From NCBI GenBank assembly GCA_905221605.1, contig CAJNDS010000187.1, positions 157,501 through 203,052 on the forward strand: a stretch of DNA of 45,552 nt, in the 5' to 3' direction. Shown here in pieces: positions 20,609 through 29,600 of this stretch (the stretch's first letter is position 1; each line of letters opens with the position of its first letter). Below the pieces are notes generated by a model. It was not told where the DNA came from. It ran no database searches and worked only from the letters and a program-made list of their open reading frames with translations. A program made the translations under genes and the position numbers. The stretch is from Symbiodinium natans (lineage: Eukaryota > Sar > Dinophyceae > Suessiales > Symbiodiniaceae).

Positions 20609-23600
20609 GCAACCCTCAAACCCTCAACCCTCAAAACCCTCAACCCCTCAACCCGAAACCCTGAAAACATCGAACCGCCTCGAAGAACCCTTTGAAGCCC
20701 AACCTCATCAAGCTTGCAACGGCCCTGAACCCCAAACATGCAGTCCCAAGCCCTAACTCCCAAGCCCGACGCCTCAAGCCCCGAACCCTAAACCTTATAA
20801 GCCCTTCAACGAAAACCCGGGAACCCTAAACCCCAAGCCTTCAGCCCGTTTATTGTACCCCTAAACCCTCAACCCAAAGCCCAAAAGCCTAGAACCTCTT
20901 GAGAAGCCGCCCCGAGGTTGCAATGAGACAGCTTTCTGCGTCCGTGGACGTGGTGGATCTACTCTGAGCCCTCTCGGGGGCCCCATGTGAAGGTTTACCC
21001 TGAACCCTAAACCCTAAACCCTAAACCCTAAACCCTAAACCCTAAACCCTAAACCCTAAACCCTAAACCCTAAACCCTAAACCCTAAACCCTAAACCCTA
21101 AACCCTAAACCCTAAACCCTAAACCCTAAACCCGAAGCCCTAAGCCCTAAGCCCTAAGCCCTAAACCCTAAACCCTAAACCCTAAACCCTAACTGTAGAA
21201 AGCCGCATGGTGCGAAACCGGCATCAGTTTATCGGAATTCATTCAGGAACTGCTGTCTCCCAAAGCATTGCTTCCGGTGCCCCTTCAAAATCCCTGAGCC
21301 CCACGCCTAAAACCCTAAACCCCCAAAAGCAAAACCACCAACATACCCCAACAAAAAAGGCGCAATAACCCGACACCCTAGGTTTGCAGGGTGTGGGGTT
21401 CAGGGTAAAGTTGCAGCTCCTGACCCGTTTCTCACTGAAACCTAGCCCTAAACCCTAAACCCTAAACCCTAAACCCTAAACCTTAAACCCTAAACCCTAA
21501 ACCCTAAACCCTAAACCCTAAACCCTAAACCCTAAACCCTAAACCCTAAACCCCGAAGCCTGGACCCTATAATGCTAAGACTTAACCCCTCGGTGCCCTA
21601 GTCGCTCGAACCCCCACCGCTGCCCTCGTCACCTGAACCGATGAACTCCCCAGTGCTGCATGGATGCAGGGCCTTAGGGTTTAGGGTTTAGGGTTTAGGG
21701 TTTAGGGTTTAGGGTTGAGGGTTTTGGGTTGGGGTTTAGGGTTTGGGGTTTCGGGTTTAGGGTATGAACGTTCTCCATCTCCGCACGTTGACTGCAGCTC
21801 CTGCTGGCAATTTAGTGCATGAGGTGGCATCAGCGAGAACAGTGTCTGGAGAAGGAATCTAAGATTCAGGGTGACAGAGCTTCCGCCCTAAACCCTAAAC
21901 CGTAAACCCTAAACCCCAAACCCTGAACCCCAAAACGTAAACCCCAAACCCGACGAATGGTATTCCGTTGCGGCCCCTATATATTTCTAGTCGTACAAGA
22001 ACCACCAAAACCCTGTTCTAATTATTAAGGACCCCAACATCCCTAAACCCTAAACCCTAAACCCTAAACCCTAAACCCTAAACCCAAAACCCTAAACCCT
22101 AAACCCTAAACCCTAAACCCTAAACCCTAAACCCTAAACCCTAAACCCTAAACCCTAAACCCTAAACCCTAAACCCCAACATGTTGAAGGCTTGGGCAAG
22201 TCGTGGACGAACAGACGTGATGCCACACATGTAGGTCGGATCATGCAACAGCGCTGGAAGACTTAGATGGCAAAAGGATCTTTAGGGTTTAGGGTTTAGG
22301 GTTTAGGGATGTTGCTGAGGTTCGGGGTTCAGGGTTCAGGGTTCGGGGTAGGCGGCTGGGGCCGTTTTTTTGTTTATCAATTGCGTTTGTTTTTTTCGTT
22401 TTTGTTGTGGCTTCTTCGGGATAGCCGTCCGCTGAATCCGGGCTTAGGGTGTTCAGGAACTTAACTAAACCCCAAACCCTAAACCCTAAACCCTAAACCC
22501 TAAACCCTAAACCCTAAACCCTAAACCCTAAACCACAAACAGCCTATACAGGGCCCGAAAGCCCCGCACAGCGCTGGCACATGAGCGCTTGAGGCTTCAG
22601 ACTTAGGGTAGTTTCATGGTCCCCTAATACGTTTCTTGGGTTGTGTAGGGAATATGAGGGGTACATAGAGTGTCCCCGTTTTAACGCCCGAGACCATGTA
22701 GCTACCCCTAAACCCTAAACCCGAAATCCTAAACCCTAATCCCTCAACCCTAAACCCCAAACGCTTGTGGCCCGCAGCTTGGCCCAGTGCGCAGTGGTTT
22801 TAGGACTTGGGGTTAAGGGTTTAGGGTTTGAGGTTGGGGGCTTTCCACTCTCAAGCCCGAAGCCCTAAGCCTTAAACCCTAAGCCTTAAACCCTAAATCC
22901 TGAATCCCTAAACCCTAAACCCCAAACCCCAAACCCGGAACCTCAAGCCCTCAACCCTGCAGCTCCTCAAGCCCCCTACAGTAATATTCCCCGCCCAATG
23001 TCAAGGGCCTTGTAGCATGGTGGCCACTGCCGCTGTGACGAAGGTGCCGACGGGGCGGGGGCTGAGGGTCTAAACCCTAAACCCTAAACCCTAAACCCTA
23101 AACCCTAAACCCTAAACCCTAAACCCTAAACCCTAAACCCTAAACCCTAAACCCTAAACCCTAAACCCTAAACCCTGAACCCTGAACCCTGAACCCTAAA
23201 CCTTAAACCTTAAACCCGAAACCCTAGTCCCTGGGCCGCAGAAACGCAAAGCCCTACGAGCTCCAAGACCCGTAAACCCTAAACCCCACCCGAAGCCCCA
23301 GAAACCCGGAAGCTCCTAAACCCTGTGAGCCCTCAGCCCGAGCCCTGCCAGCGCTTGCACAACATTTTTTTAGTTAGGGTTTAGGGATGTTTAGGGTTTA
23401 GGGTTTAGGGTTTAGGGTTTAGGGTTTAGAGTTTGGGGTTTAGGGTTTAGGGTTACAAGGCCCCCCCCCCCCCCCCCCCCCGCCATGACTTTGCCAGTGA
23501 AACCACAGAGGAGGAGCCTGATGATGAGGCAATCAAGCTCTACCTGCGGCAGTTTCTTGGTGGTCCAGCTGCCGGTGTACCAGCCGCTACAGGCTTGCAG

Positions 23601-26600
23601 ATGGTGGCAGCAGATGAGGACGAAACCCTAAACCCTAAACCCGAAACCCTAAACCCTAAACCCTAAACCCATTTGCAGCGATGCTGGTGCTGCAGATGTT
23701 GCTGCTGCAGAGTTATGAGCCCTACAATGCTGCAACCAGTAGACGCCCCCTGCAAATCCTCAACCCCTAAACCCCACACCCCAAACCCTAAACCTTAAAC
23801 CCTAAACCCTAAACCCTAAACCCTAAACCCTAAACCTTTGCCCTAAACCCTAAACCCCAAAACCCTCAACCCCAAGTGCCCGACGTTTGGGCTCTGCGCT
23901 CCAGCGAGGCCCATGCGGTACGACAGCGCCGCGGGCGAAGCCCCGGAACACGGGGAGCAGGCCACGGGACGTTCCTCCAAGCCCTAAACCCTAAACCCTA
24001 AACCCTAAACCCTAAACCCTAAACCCTAAACCCTAAACCCTAAACCCTAAACCCTAAACCCTAAACCCTAAACCTAAACCCTAAGCCCTAAACTCCAAAG
24101 ACCCCAGAACCCTCGATAGGCAGGTCCTTTTCGGGCTTGGGGCTTAGGGGAACCCTCGTACAAGTAAAAAAAGGCCCATTATCATCTTCTTTGGGCCTAT
24201 ACTAGTATTGTTATTATCATGATTCTTCTTCTTACTATTACTATTATTAGTATTACCATTCATGCACTCCATCTATAATCACAGGCGCGGCTCTAAACCC
24301 TAAACCCTAGACCCTCAAGCCCCAGAACCCCCAATTCCGACAGGCCGAGCACGTCCCGGCCAGACTCGAGGAGGAAGGCAGAATTTTTTTTTGTTGATGT
24401 CTGGTTAGAGTTTAGGGTTTAGGGAATAGGGTTGGGAGTCCCCCACGCCCCCGAAGATTGGGTGGAGGGTTTAGGGTTCAAAGGTCTCTATCTGGATCAT
24501 TTTTTTTTTTGGGGGGGGGGAGGGGGAGGGGGTCTACGGGTTTAGGTTTAGGACTCCCTAAGTTTTAGGGTTCAGGGCTTCTGGAATATTGGTCATTTGG
24601 CGGGCCGCGGGTTATTAAGAGGAGGCTCCAGGGGCTTTTGTTGCAGGGGGGTTCGGGTGTTGTTAAGGAACCCGATTTTCAGCCTGAGTTTGGGGATTTG
24701 CCGAATCCTAAATGGGTTTCAAGTTCGCGGAAGAGCGGAGCACATCCTAGATCCTAAGCCCGCGGCCCTGAATCCTCAACCCGTTGCTTGTGGCTAGGCG
24801 CTGGCCCCTACATGATCAGCCTAGGCTTTAGGGTCCAGGCTGCCAACCCAGAGCTGTCTTCGCTGACCCTGCCTCGCCATGCACCGTGCTGGTGTCTTCC
24901 TGCCTCTGGCCTTGTCCTGGCCCTGCTCCTTGTGGAGGTCCCCAAAAGGGCGTGAGTGCTGACTCATGTGATGCTTTGTAAAAAAATGAAAGGTCTTAAC
25001 TCCTTGAGAGTTGTAAGTGGGCGGTCTTGGGGTGGGTAGGTCTGCAGACGACCGCGTGCTCCCAAAGCAAGCTTCCGTAAACCCTAAACCCTAAACCCTA
25101 AACCCTAAACCCTAAACCCTAAACCCTAAACCCTAAACCCTAAACCCTAAACCCTAAACCCTAAACCCTAAACCTGAAGCCTAAATCCTAAACCCTAAAC
25201 CCCAAACCCTAAACCCTTCTCCAAGCCAGGCGGCGCGGCCGCGCGCCTGGCGCAGATCTTCGAGTTCCTAGACCGGATCGAGGCTGGGGCGACGTGAGGG
25301 TTTAGGGTTTAGGGTTTAGGGTTTAGGGTTTAGGGTTTAGGGTTTAGGGTTAGGTCCAGACTTAAACCCTGAGCCCCTAACCCTCTAAACCCTCTAGCCC
25401 CTACACCCTGAAGCCAAAAATCTTACACCCCTAACGCCCCTAAACCTGAAACCTTCAAGCCCGAAACCCTAAACCCCCTAAACATAGCACCCTTACAGCG
25501 AGGTTCAGGGTACTTATAACCCCACTTGTAACTCTACTTATAAGCTCCCGAAGTCCTCGCAGTAGGTTCCAAGTAGACTTCTGGTTTGGGGTTATAGCCC
25601 TAAACCCTAAGCCCTAAACCCTAAACCCTAAACCCTAAACCCTAAACCCTAAACCCTAAACCCCAAGCCCGCAAGCAAGGACTATCACCCCAGCCACCTG
25701 GTGGCCTGGCTCCAGCCGGGATCCCGGTCTGCCTGGGGTTTGGGCCTTGGGGCTTAGGGGTTGGGGTTTAGGGTTTAGGGTTTAGGGTTTAGGTTTAGGG
25801 TTTAGGGTTTAAGGGTTAAGGGTTAAGGGTTAAGGGTTTAGGGTTTAGGGTTTAGGGTTTAGGGTTTGGGGTGTAGGGTTTAGGGTTTAGGGTGTTGGGA
25901 TTTGGGGTTTTGAGTTTAGAGGGTTTTGGGGTTTGGGGCTTTCAGAAGTTCAGCCGTTCTTTTCTGGAATTCAACTTCTTTATGCTGTTTGCAATGATTT
26001 GAAGTTTCTTCATGTTTTGCATAAACTTTGCATCTTTGCAAATCCTCACGATACGCATGGTAGCTTCTCAAATTGACCGTCCCTCTTGGGGTTCTTATTA
26101 TGAGGCGATCCCTATGATTCAGGGTACCCCACAAGGGACCATCATTCAGAGAGCACCCTTGGACCTCAACCCTAAACCCTAAACCCTAAACCCTAAACCC
26201 TAAACCCTAAACCCTAAACCCTAAACCCTAAACCCTCAACATCCTCTAAGCCATCCGGGCGAAGGTCGCGCCTTGTCACCATCGAAGAGGTGCCCATGGC
26301 ATCCGCAGCTCCCTTCCAGGACATTTTTGGGGTGCTTAGGGTTTAGGGTTTAGATTTAGGGTTTAGGGTTCAGGGTTTAGATTTAGGGTTTAGGGTTTAG
26401 GGTTTAGGGCTCTGGGGTGCTTAGGGTTCTTTTTGTTGATATCAGGGTTCCGTGCTTCAAGGCCCATTCAGGGTTTAGGGTTTTGGGGGTTTTGTGCTCT
26501 GGGGTGAAAGGACATGTGGGATGTTTAGGGTTCAGGGTTTAGGTCTTTGGGGTTTAAGGACGTTTGGGGTGTTGGCTTTTGGTAGTGTTTAGGGTGTAGG

Positions 26601-29600
26601 GTTTAGGGTTTTAGGGTTGTAGGGTGTTGAGCTTCTAGGGCTTTAGGCTTTTTGGTTTTTTAGCCGTTTTTTGGGTTTTGGGTTGTTATGGGGTGTTCGG
26701 GTTGTGGGGTTTTGTGTTTTTTTGTGACGTGTTAGGCTTTTTGAGTACACCTTATCTTGAGATTCCTATCTTGGGACCCCTAGTTTTGGAGGCACCCCAC
26801 GCTTCATAGGGTTGAGTGGCATAGGGGTTTAGGCTTCAGGGCTTGGGATTAGGGCTTTTGGGCATTAGGGTTTAGGGCGGGGCTCACAGGTGATCTGTCA
26901 GAAGGCTTGAGGGGTTTTAGTGCGGTGTTTTGTAGCTTCCTTGGTGGTTCATCGTCGCTTAGAATATGACCCGGGAACTCTTTCCATTAGTTGACATCTT
27001 CGGTTACGCACCCCCCCCCCCCCCCCCCCGTAGCGCCTTAAGGGGGACAGTCCTACGATTCGCGTCAAAGTTGGGATGAATGGAGCAAAAGTGCACCCCA
27101 CGTCGGAGGACCACTACGACAAGCTCGACCTGCCATGCGATGCAGATCCTGTGCCTCAGATGGACTTTCTCAAGCCCTCAATTAAACCCGAAACCCTGAA
27201 CCCTGAACCCTGAACCATGAACCCTGAACCCTGAACCCTGAACCCTGAACCCTGAACCCTACGCCCTAAACCAATTGCTAATAGCCTTTCCTTATGGTCC
27301 CTATACGAACATACTTAATAACCCCCCCCCAAAAAAAAACCATATTCTAATTATTCAGGCCCTAACCCTAAAGCCTATACAAACATACTTAATAACCCCC
27401 CCCCCCCCCCCCCCTTTTCCCAGAACCCTATTCTAATTATTCAGACCCTTACAATACCACAACTGCAGGCCAGCATCCGACGCGCCTACCGAAAGCTGGC
27501 CCTGGCCACACATCCGGACAGGGCTTGCAACTGATTTTGAAGGGTTTAGGGTTTAGGGTTTGGGGTTTTAGGGTTTAGGGTTTGGGGTTTAGGGTTTGGG
27601 GTTTGGGGAGGATCTTTGAACCCCCGAAACCCCTAAACTGTGTGGGCTTGTGGAGTTGGGTGTTTCAGGGTTTAACAGCTGCGGGCTCTAGGGTTTTGAG
27701 GATCTCAAGCGTCGCTTGGGCCCGAAGCCCTAAACCCTAAACCCGCGTTGTTGTGCATTTCGAGTGTGGGGCTCGTATCACGGAAAGTCTGTAGGGCAAC
27801 CCCAAACCCAAAACCCGAAACCCTGAGCCCCAACTCCTAAACTCTTGACCCTTAAGCCTGCTTGGCTGTCATGCCGGTCCTCTTCCAAACCGACGGTCCC
27901 TTTTGGGCCCTGGGTGTCTCGTCGTGAAGCATCGAATGCTGGAGGAGACAAGCCACAGCGTGAACCAGCGTCGTCCGAATCGACTTCGCGCTGAGCAGGG
28001 TGAAGTCTCCGTACCGGAGGATGCCATGGAAGGCCTCACAGAGGCGCACACATCAGCTGCTTGAAGCCCGCAGGGGAGGGAAGGTGGATTGGAAGCAGCA
28101 GGTTAGCAAGATCTCGGTCTTTGGCACTTCGCAGCTTGGGGTGTTCCCTAAACCCTAAACCCTGAACCCCAGACCCGTATTTGTGCCAGAGGTTCTGTTG
28201 TATCCCAACGTTCAGTGACTGCGGCCCTTTTGAGTGCTTTGTTTTTGGCAGGTTTATAGAGAACACTACCGCTCACATTGAACCCATAAACCCCAAACCC
28301 CACACCCCCTAAACCCCAAACCCCAACCCTAAACCCTAAACCCTAGTTATAACGCCTGCCCCCCCCCCCCCCCCCCCCCTCCCCCCTTGCAGGACAAACC
28401 CAGCGGCGACCGAGTGCTCTTCGAGGCGGGAGTTAGTTCCTGCACTCCCCAAAACCTTCTGAGCGCTTAGGGTGTAGGCGGTTTAGGGTTTAGGGTTTAG
28501 GGTCTAGGGCTTAGGGCTCAGGGTTTAGGGTTTAGAGTTTCGGGTTCAGGGTTTAGGGTTCAGGTTTTAGGGATTGGGTCTCTCGAGCTCAAGCCTCAGT
28601 CCTCTAGGTTTCGAATTCTTCAACCCGAAGCCCCTAAAGCCCCTAAAAACTTCTTAGGGTTTGGGGCTCAGGGCTGAGGGTTTAAGGGTGCAGCACCGGA
28701 CCATGACTTTCCTGCACTTCGCAGCCGCTGCCGCCGGATCCCTTCGACCAGAGGAGACGCGGCGCCGCGCCATGCGCTTCTTGGACCGGATGCCTGTCCA
28801 TCCAGAATCCAGACTCCTCCCAGCGCGCTCGCGGAGGGTGACAGCAGCCACCTTTCGTCCCAGGGGGCACAGCACGTGTGCCCGGGCAATGTACGCGGCT
28901 GTTGCGGAGGCCAATGGCCCGGATGAGGCATCGCAGTCTGTTTCGATTGCCAAGAGTCTCCGGAGGAGGGAGTTCGAGGAAGTGCAGAGTGGCTCGGAAC
29001 CCTAAAACCCCAAACCCCAAACCCTAAACCCTAAACCCACAACCCTACAGGTCAGCAGATCGCACATCCCAAAGGGCCGACTTAGGGCCGAAGCCAGCCA
29101 CACGCTCTGAGCCCAGGCAGGCCCTAAACCCTAAACCCCGAACACTCAGCCTCCAACCCCATGAACTAAGCTCGTAAAACCGCTAAGACATCCGTAAGTG
29201 CCAGGACTCCCTAAACGCCACATACCCTCAACCCTAAACCCTAAACCCTAAACCTCAAACCCTAAACTCAAACCCTGCATACCCTAAGCCCTAAGAAGAT
29301 CTCAAGCAGTCCTTAACTCCAAGGGCGAAACCCTAAAGTCTAAACCCTTAACTCTAAACCCAACAATCGTAGCAGGAAGTCGCCCGCGCCTATGCAGTGC
29401 TGAGCGACCCGCAGCAGAGAGAGGCGGATTCAGCAATCAGGATATTTTCGGGTTTAGGGTTTAGTGTTTGGGTTTCGGGTTTAGGGTTTGGGACTTGGGT
29501 TTTGGGGTTTAGGATTTCGGTTTCAGGACGTAGGGGTTTACGTCAATACTTTGTGATCTTGGCGGGGGGTGTTGGGGTCTCACCATCGACCCTGAACTCG

